Shown here: in pieces, positions 1-7,081 of the stretch
Numbering within the stretch: the first letter of the stretch is position 1
How the letters are laid out: each line of letters opens with the position of its first letter
From: Zhongshania sp.
Lineage (GTDB): Bacteria; Pseudomonadota; Gammaproteobacteria; Pseudomonadales; Spongiibacteraceae
Assembly (NCBI GenBank): GCA_018066965.1
Contig: JAGPVP010000043.1
Coordinates: forward strand, 1 to 53,410
Length of the DNA: 53,410 bases
Direction: 5' to 3'
Made by a program: the position numbers and the translations under genes
The notes under the pieces: generated by a model
The model's input: only the letters and a program-made list of their open reading frames with translations
The model's database searches: none
What the model was told of the DNA's origin: nothing

Positions 1-1
1 C

Positions 2-250
2 GACACACACATACCCGCAGACCACCCCATCCACATTATTGGCCACTTCCCACTAGCTTGCGAAGTCGTCGCCGCCACCGACGCCGTTGCAACGGTGGGA
101 CAAACTTACTTAAACAATAAGGAGTTTCTAAAACGCTTCACTATTCTCGACTTTACTTCGGCAGACAAGTTAAGCGTGTGCTGCGCCCACCGACAGGAAT
201 TTGAATTATCTGCCCCCGCGACTGCGCTAGTTAAATTACTCGCGCAATAA
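2..250 (+). CDS. LysR-type transcriptional regulator, C-terminal fragment (5' end outside window)
   Basis: An open frame runs in from the left edge and stops with TAA at 248-250, giving about 82 residues. The stretch reading LACEVVAATDAVATVG matches the closing part of a LysR substrate-binding domain, where a segment of the type aatdlvatvp precedes the last strands. The final residues (SAPATALVKLLAQ) fit the usual terminal helix. The DNA-binding domain lies outside the window, so the regulon cannot be inferred. It converges on the integron cassette that follows. The family call rests on pattern memory of a short tail and is moderate. Confidence 0.55.
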   Translation, partial: DTHIPADHPIHIIGHFPLACEVVAATDAVATVGQTYLNNKEFLKRFTILDFTSADKLSVCCAHRQEFELSAPATALVKLLAQ

Positions 251-420
251 AACGCTGATCTATCCACTAGCTATTCGAGTTAGTCCACTTACTACCTGAC
301 TGCGCTGGGGCGGCAAAAACGATGGCCAGAGCTGCTAAAAAAGCGGAAGGTCAAAAAATCGAAACTGATGGAAGTTGGTAGGTTTTTATACAGCATCAAC
401 GCCCGTATTTGGGGCGACTG
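251..420. other. Intergenic segment between LysR gene and integron attC
   Basis: No convincing gene is visible. A 19-codon ORF (322-381) is too short to support. The segment separates the LysR gene end from the outer boundary of the cassette attC and would be the first chromosomal DNA beyond the array. No second attC was recognised here. Confidence 0.4.
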
Positions 421-486
421 AAGCAACGCGTAAGCCGTCCCAGCAGCGCAGCTTTTTTGCGCTGCGACAACATGCGCTTGTTAGGA
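421..486 (-). other. attC recombination site of an integron cassette
   Basis: Read on the minus strand, the site opens with TCCTAAC (486-480, R'' type) followed by AAGCGC. It closes with ACGCGTTGCTT, where GTTGCTT (427-421) stands in the R' position. Between them the outer arms are imperfectly complementary with unpaired bases, and a perfect 8-bp stem (GCAGCGCA/TGCGCTGC) forms the tip. The length of 66 bp is within the usual attC range. The decisive point is that R'' (TCCTAAC) is the exact complement of GTTAGGA at 1057-1051, where the cassette begins. This is what a circular cassette intermediate requires. Confidence 0.75.
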
Positions 487-1056
487 TTCACTACGCCACA
501 CCTATTGCGATTGAGATAAAAACAATTGCCTTTATCAGCCAGTAAAGTGTGAAACCAGCCCCGGTAAGTATCACTAAGCCAACCAATGCCAAAAGCCAAT
601 TTGGATATATGCGCTGCAAGTGTACTTGTATGAGTTGAGCTTGGCCCTCTGCACAACGGACGTTAGACAATACTGGAGACTGACTGTGACTCAGAAGCTG
701 AATATTTATGTGCTCCTGCGACCCTAGGCTGGGAATTTTGATTATGTGCCTACCATCTGGAGTAGTTGATTCCGTGTATTCAAGCGCTGTTGAGAATTGA
801 AAATGGTCTGGGCGCTGCTCATGAATGATTTCAATATTATGAGCTGGCAGACGACCGGTATTTTGTATTGTCAGTGAATCGGTTCGCAGAGCCACCTTTG
901 GATCAGAAACATTAAACAGAAATGAGCCTGGAACCCAGTAGAGAAGTTTTGGCCTCGCTTGAAACCGCTGAAGTAATAGCCCAACAACCAAACTAACTAG
1001 GCCGGTTGCGATGTAGGGAATTAACTGATCCATAGCACCTTTCTCTTAAATCCTAA
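427..1056 (-). mobile_element. Integron gene cassette (single, 630 bp)
   Basis: The cassette starts on the minus strand at the T of G^TTAGGA (G at 1057). It carries one gene (1033-491) and ends at the G of GTTGCTT inside the attC (427). The start sequence and the attC R'' site are complementary over 7 bases. The gene reads away from the integrase remnant at 1375-1772, the canonical integron layout. No further cassette was recognised on the far side, so this appears to be a one-cassette or decayed array. Confidence 0.7.
491..1033 (-). CDS. Cassette-borne membrane protein of unknown function
   Basis: The 180-residue product opens with a hydrophobic helix (about residues 6-22, IATGLVSLVVGLLLQ) followed by a basic turn. 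The middle is soluble and beta-rich (about 30-140), with the phrase LTIQNTGRLPAHNIEI typical of an immunoglobulin-like fold. A second membrane segment closes the protein (about 147-178). This suggests an extracytoplasmic or cytoplasmic domain held by helices at both ends. The start is preceded by AGAGAAAGGTGCT, a usable ribosome site. I do not recognise the family, which is usual for cassette genes. The promoter is presumably the integron Pc, now perhaps lost. Confidence 0.6.
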   Translation of the reverse strand: MDQLIPYIATGLVSLVVGLLLQRFQARPKLLYWVPGSFLFNVSDPKVALRTDSLTIQNTGRLPAHNIEIIHEQRPDHFQFSTALEYTESTTPDGRHIIKIPSLGSQEHINIQLLSHSQSPVLSNVRCAEGQAQLIQVHLQRIYPNWLLALVGLVILTGAGFTLYWLIKAIVFISIAIGVA

Positions 1057-1374
1057 CAGTTTTATTCAGACGACTCAGGCCATATATCACTTTGGCCCCC
1101 TTATCACGGAAGTAGCTTTTACGTTGATTGAAAAATTTTAGGGAATTCAATGATGTAGCGACCTCACCATTAGCGAGCGCCGGTCAAACGAAGACTACGT
1201 CCCTTTATTTCTGCCAAACATTCCTTTCCCTTGATCATATCGCGTTTTTTATAAATTTCAATAACTTAAGTAACGCTGCAATGTGTTAATGGGAAGTGCT
1301 CTCTTGTTCACGGGCCTTGACGACCCGATGGCAATACATATGCGTATTTATAAGCAGTATTATTTGGAGTTGTT
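1057..1374. promoter_or_regulatory. Putative attI and integrase-cassette intergenic region
   Basis: On the minus strand the sequence AATAAAACTG ends at the recombination point G^TTAGGA (1057/1056), which by position must be the attI crossover. I could not identify the accessory integrase-binding repeats of attI or a clear Pc promoter, so only the crossover edge is supported. A good ribosome site (TTGGAGTTGTT) precedes the integrase remnant start at 1375. No separate gene is visible. Confidence 0.4.
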
Positions 1375-1772
1375 ATGGAAGACATTCGCCCTCTTATTTC
1401 GCCTAACTCAGGTCGTTTCCTCGACCAATTGCGCTTACACATCCGCCAAAAGGTCTGGCCTACCGGACAGAGCAAACTTACCTGCATTGGGTAAAACGGT
1501 TTATACGGCTTCATGGCCGAAAGCATCCAAAAGACCTTTGTATGCCTGATGTTGGGGCATTTCTAAGTCATTTAGCAGAACAGCGCAAATACCCAACGAA
1601 TCGCCCTCAATGCCTTGGTTTATTTATATAAGCGGTTCTTGGGGCTAGATGTTGGTGATCCCGCGCTAGGCGCATCCCTGTGGTCTATAGCCGTGAGGAA
1701 ATCTCAGCGATTCTTTCTAATCTTCGGGGTGCTCACCGTTTACAAGTTGAGCTGATGTACGGCTCTGGCTAA
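1375..1772 (+). pseudogene. intI: Integron integrase (IntI) remnant, frameshifted and truncated
   Basis: Pieces in successive frames reconstruct the N-terminal half of an integron tyrosine recombinase. From ATG 1375 one reads FLDQLRLHIRQK. After a single-base shift near 1450 comes YRTEQTYLHWVKRFI, then HGRKHPKD and FLSHLA. After a second shift comes LNALVYLYKRFLGLDVGD, and after a third VYSREEISAILSNLRGAHR and LQVELMYGSG followed by TAA at 1770-1772. The catalytic half (the HxxR box, the final tyrosine and the IntI-specific insert) is absent. At least three frame changes are needed, so no active enzyme is made here. Confidence 0.85.
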
Positions 1773-1816
1773 AGAAGGCACAGTCCTTTAAGTTATCGCT
1801 GCGCAGCCACCTACCT

Positions 1817-2944
1817 TCAATAGAACGCCGCACCGCAAACGGCGAACACCACAATAATAGCCATAATCGGCACACGCTTGCTGCGCAGCGCAATGAATCC
1901 CACCACGGCCAATAGAAGGGCAAACCAATCGTGGGGGGCACTACTCGCCACGGGGTTTATCCACGCCGCTGCCAGCATGCCAACGGCAACGGCATTAACA
2001 CCGGCAATGGCCGCAACGATAAGGGGTCTGGTCGATAACTGCTGCCAAATCCCCCGGAATCCTGAAAGAAGCAAAAAGCCTGGGGCGAACACAGCCAGCG
2101 TGGCGATAAATGCATATAACAAGGCCGCGTCTGAACGTATAGCCGCACCAAGGTAGGCGCTGAGGGAAAACATGGGGCCCGGCACGGCCTGCGCGGCAGC
2201 GTAACCCAATAAAAACTGGTCTTTGCTCAAGGCCTCGCCAACTAAAGGCTCTAACAGCGGCAAGACCACATGACCGCCACCAAACACCAAGCTACCGGCT
2301 TTATAAAACGTCGCGAAGATACCCGCAGAAAAAATAAAACACACTGCGAATAGCAGCACGAAAACTGTAAGACAAGCCAGCAAGGTACGGTCTGTTTTAA
2401 TACCAACAAGGTTCTGCGCTGGCTCGGCTCGCCACGCCATAACACCTGCGGCTAGCGCCATTAATGAGAACTGCCACAGGGGTGTCATGGCCCACGCCAA
2501 CGTCGCCGTACTTAATACGGCCAATGCGATGGTTAGCGGTTGCCGACAAAACTGATTTGCCATGCCCCACACTGCATCGGCCACCACCGCCACCGCTAAC
2601 AGCTTTAAGCCGCTAACAATACCGAATTGCAGAGTGCCTTCAGCAATGTTTAATTGCCAAACCGCGAGGCCATACATAAGAAGAAATGAAGGTAAGGTAA
2701 ATCCGAGGAATGCCGCGATGCCCGCGGGAATACCACCACGCCGACAGGCGATAGCGTAGCCTAACTGACTAGAAGAGGGGCCAGGAAGAAATTGGCAGAG
2801 GGCAAGATCAGCAGCAAATTCTTGTTCACTTAGCCAAGCCTTTTGTTCTACAAATACTTTTCGGAAGTAACCGATATGTGCAGCAGGGCCGCCAAAACTA
2901 ACGCAGCCCAAATAGAGGAATTGCAGAAAAACACGCCAGACCAC
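1817..2944 (-). CDS. chrA: Chromate transporter, CHR family (ChrA)
   Basis: The 375-residue, strongly hydrophobic protein consists of two homologous halves, the long-chain CHR arrangement. The first half has the signatures VSFGGPAAHIGY (about residues 15-26) and CQFLPGPSSSQLGY. The second half repeats them as VFGGGHVVLPLLE and AQAVPGPMFSLSAY. In the family this is a membrane transporter exporting chromate, sometimes linked to sulfate. Translation begins at GTG 2944, which lies in one arm of a 12-bp inverted repeat (2944-2985). The gene ends 44 bp from the integrase remnant. No chrB-like regulator gene is adjacent. Substrate is inferred from family only. Confidence 0.88.
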   Translation of the reverse strand: MVWRVFLQFLYLGCVSFGGPAAHIGYFRKVFVEQKAWLSEQEFAADLALCQFLPGPSSSQLGYAIACRRGGIPAGIAAFLGFTLPSFLLMYGLAVWQLNIAEGTLQFGIVSGLKLLAVAVVADAVWGMANQFCRQPLTIALAVLSTATLAWAMTPLWQFSLMALAAGVMAWRAEPAQNLVGIKTDRTLLACLTVFVLLFAVCFIFSAGIFATFYKAGSLVFGGGHVVLPLLEPLVGEALSKDQFLLGYAAAQAVPGPMFSLSAYLGAAIRSDAALLYAFIATLAVFAPGFLLLSGFRGIWQQLSTRPLIVAAIAGVNAVAVGMLAAAWINPVASSAPHDWFALLLAVVGFIALRSKRVPIMAIIVVFAVCGAAFY

Positions 2945-2985
2945 GTTTACACTCTCAGCTCAAATAAGCGTGAAGAGTGTAAACG
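2944..2985 (-). promoter_or_regulatory. Perfect 12-bp inverted repeat over the chrA translation start
   Basis: CGTTTACACTCT (2944-2955) and AGAGTGTAAACG (2974-2985) are exact complements separated by 18 bases. The repeat contains the GTG start and, on the mRNA, the GAGAG that would serve as ribosome site. It could be an operator for a dimeric repressor or an RNA hairpin that hides the start. There is no U-tract, so a terminator for the upstream helicase gene is less likely. Confidence 0.7.
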
Positions 2986-2999
2986 AAGCGTATTACGGT

Positions 3000-4805
3000 T
3001 TATAGCTTACCGCGTTTTTCTCTTGGCGCTGAAGGCTTAGTCGTTGTTTTTGCCTTCACTTTAGTCACAGGCTTACGACCACCTTTCTCACCGGTCTTGC
3101 TAATGCGTGGTTTGCGAGGACGCTCGCGTTCAATCGGCATATCACCGCCTTCATGCACAGAAATATTCAAAGCCTGCCCAGCAACGCGGGTAGTTTTCAA
3201 ACACTCAAATGCGCCTTCAGGTAAGTCTGCCGGCAAATCTACTGTGCTGAACTCTGGGTAGATTGAAATGCGGCCAATATTCGCGCTGTCGATATTTGCT
3301 TCATTGGCGATAGCACCCACAATATTCCCAGCACTAACACCGTGCTGACGTCCAACTTCTAAACGGTAGCGCTGCAAGCTAGATTCAGCAATACGCTTGC
3401 CGCCGGTGCTAGGCTTGTCGCCTTTGTCACTCTTGTCACGCGCACGCGTTTCGGTCATCAGCTTAGGTGCGTCTTTTACTAATAAGGGTTTGTCGCCCTG
3501 CAACTGGCAGGCTAGAGCGGCAGCCACATCAATATCAGCGACATCGTGCTTGCTCACGTATTCCTGAAGCATTTTGCGGTAAAAACTCAGATCCGTACCA
3601 GCAAGGGTATCGGTGATCTTTTGCATAAACCGGTCAACACGCAAGGCGTTAATATTCTCTGCTGTTGGCAGACCCATTTCTTCAATGGACTGACGTGTAG
3701 CGCGCTCGATTGCCTGCAACATGCGCTTTTCACGCGGCGCCACAAACAAGATCGCATCGCCGCTACGGCCAGCACGACCAGTACGACCAATGCGGTGAAC
3801 GTACGCTTCGGTGTCGTGAGGAATATCGTAGTTAATAACATGGCTAATACGTTCAACATCCAAACCACGTGCCGCAACATCCGTCGCGATGACGATATCA
3901 AGACGGCCATTTTTCAGTTGTTCAACGGTGCGTTCACGCTGGGCTTGGGCGATATCGCCGTTCAACGCCGCCGCTGTGTAGCCACGAGCCTGCAATTTTT
4001 CAGCAAGCTCGGTAGTAACCAATTTGGTACGCACAAAAATAATCATGCCATCAAAGGGTTCGGCTTCAAGAATACGCGTTAACGCATCTAGCTTGTTCAA
4101 GCCACGCGCCATCCAATAACGCTGACGGATGGTGATTGCCGTCGAGGTTTTGGTTTGAATAGTAACTTGCTCAGGGTTATTCAAATACGTTGTTGCAATA
4201 CGACGAATAGCCGGTGGCATGGTGGCAGAGAACAAGGCGATTTGGCGCTTCTCTGGCATCTGCGACATAACCCATTCAACATCGTCGATGAATCCCATAC
4301 GCAGCATTTCGTCTGCTTCGTCCAACACCAAATGCGTTAAATCATCTAGCTTTAAAGTGCCGCGACGCATGTGATCCATCACCCGACCAGGCGTGCCGAC
4401 AACAACTTGAACACCGCGCTTAAGAGCGGCTAACTGACCGCGATAATCTTGACCACCGTAAATTGGCAGCACTTGAAAACCGGGCATATGCGAGGCGTAG
4501 CTCTGCAAGGCTTCTGCTACCTGAATCGCTAATTCGCGAGTTGGGGCTAGAATCAAGGCTTGGGTACGACGGCTATTTACGTCAAGGCGCGACAATAACG
4601 GCAAAGCAAATGCCGCTGTTTTACCGGTACCAGTCTGGGCTTGACCAACCAGGTCTCTGCCAGCAAGAATAAAAGGAATTGTCGCCGCCTGAATTGGCGA
4701 GGGTGTTTCGTAACCAACCGCTTTCACAGCGGCTAGTACCATGGGCGATAAGCCCAAATCATCAAAAGTAATTGTTTCCGCTGCCGCGGCCGTATCAGAG
4801 GGCAT
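3000..4805 (-). CDS. deaD: DEAD-box ATP-dependent RNA helicase (DeaD/CsdA type)
   Basis: ATP-driven remodelling of RNA, in relatives for ribosome assembly and cold growth. All core motifs are present: the Q-motif GYETPSPIQ, Walker A AQTGTGKT, PTRELA, the DEAD box, SAT, ATDVAARGLD and HRIGRTGRAGR. After the helicase core, about residues 470-560 form a DbpA-type RNA-binding domain (RLEVGRQHGVSAGNIVGAIANE), followed by a highly basic tail rich in K and R. I start at ATG 4805, giving 601 residues, because MPSDTAAAAETITF directly precedes the core. The frame stays open to 4910, but those extra residues look like untranslated leader. Confidence 0.93.
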   Translation of the reverse strand: MPSDTAAAAETITFDDLGLSPMVLAAVKAVGYETPSPIQAATIPFILAGRDLVGQAQTGTGKTAAFALPLLSRLDVNSRRTQALILAPTRELAIQVAEALQSYASHMPGFQVLPIYGGQDYRGQLAALKRGVQVVVGTPGRVMDHMRRGTLKLDDLTHLVLDEADEMLRMGFIDDVEWVMSQMPEKRQIALFSATMPPAIRRIATTYLNNPEQVTIQTKTSTAITIRQRYWMARGLNKLDALTRILEAEPFDGMIIFVRTKLVTTELAEKLQARGYTAAALNGDIAQAQRERTVEQLKNGRLDIVIATDVAARGLDVERISHVINYDIPHDTEAYVHRIGRTGRAGRSGDAILFVAPREKRMLQAIERATRQSIEEMGLPTAENINALRVDRFMQKITDTLAGTDLSFYRKMLQEYVSKHDVADIDVAAALACQLQGDKPLLVKDAPKLMTETRARDKSDKGDKPSTGGKRIAESSLQRYRLEVGRQHGVSAGNIVGAIANEANIDSANIGRISIYPEFSTVDLPADLPEGAFECLKTTRVAGQALNISVHEGGDMPIERERPRKPRISKTGEKGGRKPVTKVKAKTTTKPSAPREKRGKL

Positions 4806-4974
4806 AATCGCTACCGTAAGAAATGCATGAGTCGCCGCAACATTAGACCTCACACTCGGCCGAACGCAGATATGGCGTTGAGGCCGCATTATACCGGCAT
4901 GAGGCCACAAATACCTTGAAACCTTTGGCCTTTTTTGGCATTCAAGGCATAGATGGCGGGGCTAAACCTTGCTA

Positions 4975-5361
4975 TTAACGCAGTTTTTCCAACTCAGCGC
5001 GTAAAGCGCCAGTAATTTCCTGCTTGCACTGCTGTGCAAAATCAAAATAAATCATCACCGCGCTGCCTTTGGCGACCAATTCATCGCGCTGCCAAGCCTC
5101 GTGTTCGCAGGTAAACGACGAGCTGCCAATATGGCCAATACGGGTTCTAATCTCGACAGCTTGGCCGTGATAAATCTGCGCGATAAAATCGACATCCATC
5201 TTGCGCAGAATCACGTTCCATTTTTTCAAATCTTGCCCAGGGTTAAACAATTCAAATACGGCGCCTCGTGCAGTCTCAAACCACATTGGCACAACCGTGT
5301 TATTGATATGACCCAACGCATCTGTTTCACAGAATCTAGGCTCCATAGTACAACGCAACAT
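4975..5361 (-). CDS. Acyl-CoA thioesterase, 4HBT/YbgC-like hotdog protein
   Basis: A 128-residue single-domain protein, the usual size for the family. The motif RFCETDALGHINNTVVPMWFE near the N-terminus matches the YbgC/4-hydroxybenzoyl-CoA thioesterase signature: an aspartate after the conserved T, then GHINN, then a WFE/YFE helix. It should hydrolyse an acyl-CoA or acyl-ACP thioester in the cytoplasm. The substrate cannot be deduced. The next gene downstream (5397-5669) lies upstream in transcription with a 35-bp gap, so co-transcription is possible. Confidence 0.82.
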   Translation of the reverse strand: MLRCTMEPRFCETDALGHINNTVVPMWFETARGAVFELFNPGQDLKKWNVILRKMDVDFIAQIYHGQAVEIRTRIGHIGSSSFTCEHEAWQRDELVAKGSAVMIYFDFAQQCKQEITGALRAELEKLR

Positions 5362-5396
5362 GTTCTACAATTCCTTACCGCTGCAAGCGGAATTAA

Positions 5397-5669
5397 TTAC
5401 TGCGCCGCCCAGCGCAAGACCATACACAACCAAAGCACATAGCTCATGATAGAGGCAGGGAATGCCTTGAAACCCAAATCACTGCCGCGCTGCTTTTCTA
5501 GTGCGGCATACACCATCGCGCCACTAACTAAGCCGTGTAAAAACATCAAAGATGACGCTTGCTCCCAGCCATACTCATGTCCATTTACGGGCAGCGGCAC
5601 AAACACAGCAAGCAATAACAACAGGCCATTTAACAGACCAAAACTCATCACAATACGACATAAAATCAA
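5397..5669 (-). CDS. Small membrane protein of unknown function
   Basis: Ninety residues with an N-terminal hydrophobic segment (about 1-27), a second in the middle (about 41-58, SLMFLHGLVSGAMVYAAL) and a third at the end (about 70-88). It is therefore probably an inner-membrane protein with three helices. I do not recognise the family. It sits between the hemolysin III-like gene (29 bp upstream) and the thioesterase gene, all in one direction, so an operon of three is plausible. Confidence 0.55.
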   Translation of the reverse strand: MILCRIVMSFGLLNGLLLLLAVFVPLPVNGHEYGWEQASSLMFLHGLVSGAMVYAALEKQRGSDLGFKAFPASIMSYVLWLCMVLRWAAQ

Positions 5670-5698
5670 GAAATCAGGCCTCCGACAACTACGCTAAA

Positions 5699-6316
5699 TC
5701 AGGCGACATAATAATAGATCGTAAAGAAGTGACACACACTTCCCGCCAATACAAAAAGGTGCCATATGCCGTGAAAATGCGTAACCTTCTTATCCAATAC
5801 GTAAAATATTATGCCAGCGGTGTACGCAATACCGCCGGCCAGCAATAAAGTAAACCCACCTTCTGGTAGCGCCGCGTTCAGGGGTTTAACCAAAAATACC
5901 GCCAGCCAACCCATCAGCAAATAAACGCCGATTGACCAAGCACGCCGCCCCGCCTTGGGAATAGATTCCAAAATCATACCAATGGCCGCCAACGACCAGA
6001 TTAACGCGAACATCCACCAGCCACCGCTATCACGCAGTGTTACCACTAAAAACGGCGTGTAGGTGCCAGCAATGAGCAGGTAAATCGCCAAATGGTCTAA
6101 CTGCCGATATAGGGCTTTATTCGGGCCTTTGGTGCTGTGGTACAAGGTAGAAAATAGATACAACGACAGTAAAGAGACGCTATAAACAGAGAACCCCAGA
6201 ATTTTCCAGCCTTCACCGCTTTGCACCGCAGGCCAAATTAGCACCACGCTGCCTAACACCGCCGCCAGCACTCCCACTAAATGAGATACGCTATTAAAAC
6301 GTTCGCCTTTATACAC
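5699..6316 (-). CDS. trhA: Hemolysin III family / TrhA-like membrane protein
   Basis: A 205-residue polytopic protein with about seven membrane segments, matching the bacterial branch of the PAQR superfamily. Diagnostic stretches are NSVSHLVGVLAA at the start, STLYHSTKGPNKALYRQLDHLAIYLLIAGTYTP in the middle and a histidine-bearing segment near the C-terminus (FHGIWHLFVLAGSVCHFF). These histidines with the conserved aspartate form the metal site in PAQR relatives. The biochemical role in bacteria is poorly defined. Links to membrane-fluidity control have been proposed for the family. Confidence 0.88.
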   Translation of the reverse strand: MYKGERFNSVSHLVGVLAAVLGSVVLIWPAVQSGEGWKILGFSVYSVSLLSLYLFSTLYHSTKGPNKALYRQLDHLAIYLLIAGTYTPFLVVTLRDSGGWWMFALIWSLAAIGMILESIPKAGRRAWSIGVYLLMGWLAVFLVKPLNAALPEGGFTLLLAGGIAYTAGIIFYVLDKKVTHFHGIWHLFVLAGSVCHFFTIYYYVA

Positions 6317-6636
6317 GATGCTTTTACCGCCTTATGGTTAATCGCAGTTATTGTTGGTCGCGGGCATTCTCGATCGCAGCCCTTGCGAACGCACTAAAAT
6401 AAGACTTCAGCTAAAATGACTACGTTTGTAGTGAAAACTCGACTTTAAGCAGCAATTTAAGCGATTTTAGATACGCGTAGTGTTCGGGGGGATGATGCAC
6501 TATGTCGACACGAAAAGACACGCAAGGAATATGGGGCAGGTGCGCGGTTATAAGAAAAGGAAGCAATTCAAACGCGATACTTTAAGCAAGTTACGCAGGC
6601 CGCCTGAAAAAACCCGCGCTTAATGAGAAGCTCAAC
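6317..6636. other. 320-bp intergenic stretch with one weak small ORF
   Basis: Mostly unremarkable DNA. The one thing worth noting is a 43-codon ORF on the plus strand (6492-6623) that starts ATGATG directly behind six Gs and encodes a very basic peptide. Lysine and arginine make up about a third of its residues. The ribosome site is too close to the start to be convincing. I leave it as a possible small gene or a fragment of something larger. Confidence 0.3.
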
Positions 6637-6912
6637 TCAGGCCGCAGACCCTAGGCTACCCACGCCTTCAAAGAGCAGTTCAACATGCAAAGAGCCGTTG
6701 GTATTCACCACTTTGCGAATACGAATCGCCCCCAGGCGCCCATCGCGCAAACGGATCCGATAATCGGTTCCGCTCAAGCTCTCGCTGACCTGCTTATTCA
6801 AATGCAGGCAACCGCCCCATTTCACATAATTACTGCTTGCACTGATATACATGGGAACGTCCGATAACAATTCCCTATCACCCAGCAGAACACTGCCATG
6901 CGTCAAATCCAT
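6637..6912 (-). CDS. Hypothetical small soluble protein
   Basis: Ninety-one residues when started at ATG 6912, chosen because a strong GGAGG precedes it. The frame is open to 6942 but has no ribosome site there. The sequence is rich in alternating hydrophobic residues (YRIRLRDGRLGAIRIRKVV, LHVELLFEGVG), suggesting an all-beta fold. No signal peptide or membrane helix is seen. I do not recognise a family. Its first residues, MDLTHGSVLLGDRELL, give no motif. It stands alone between two longer intergenic stretches. Confidence 0.55.
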   Translation of the reverse strand: MDLTHGSVLLGDRELLSDVPMYISASSNYVKWGGCLHLNKQVSESLSGTDYRIRLRDGRLGAIRIRKVVNTNGSLHVELLFEGVGSLGSAA

Positions 6913-7081
6913 TGACAACCTCCATGCTATACAAAAAACCAAACATACGTACTTTGACTTATAGCATCCTTGCCAACATGGAAGTTATAACACATTAACA
7001 AAGGGAATCCTTCTCGAAAATTAGATCAAAACACCTTAAATAACCGCCCTCTCCATAACCAAATCGCATTAAAATCTGCAC

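Noticed and set aside
1283-1549. 88-codon plus-strand ORF near the left end
   Set aside because: It crosses the integrase remnant in a mixed frame; the IntI reading in successive frames explains the sequence better.
3546-4082. Long antisense ORF inside the helicase gene
   Set aside because: A shadow of the helicase reading frame; the helicase motifs are complete and conserved on the other strand.
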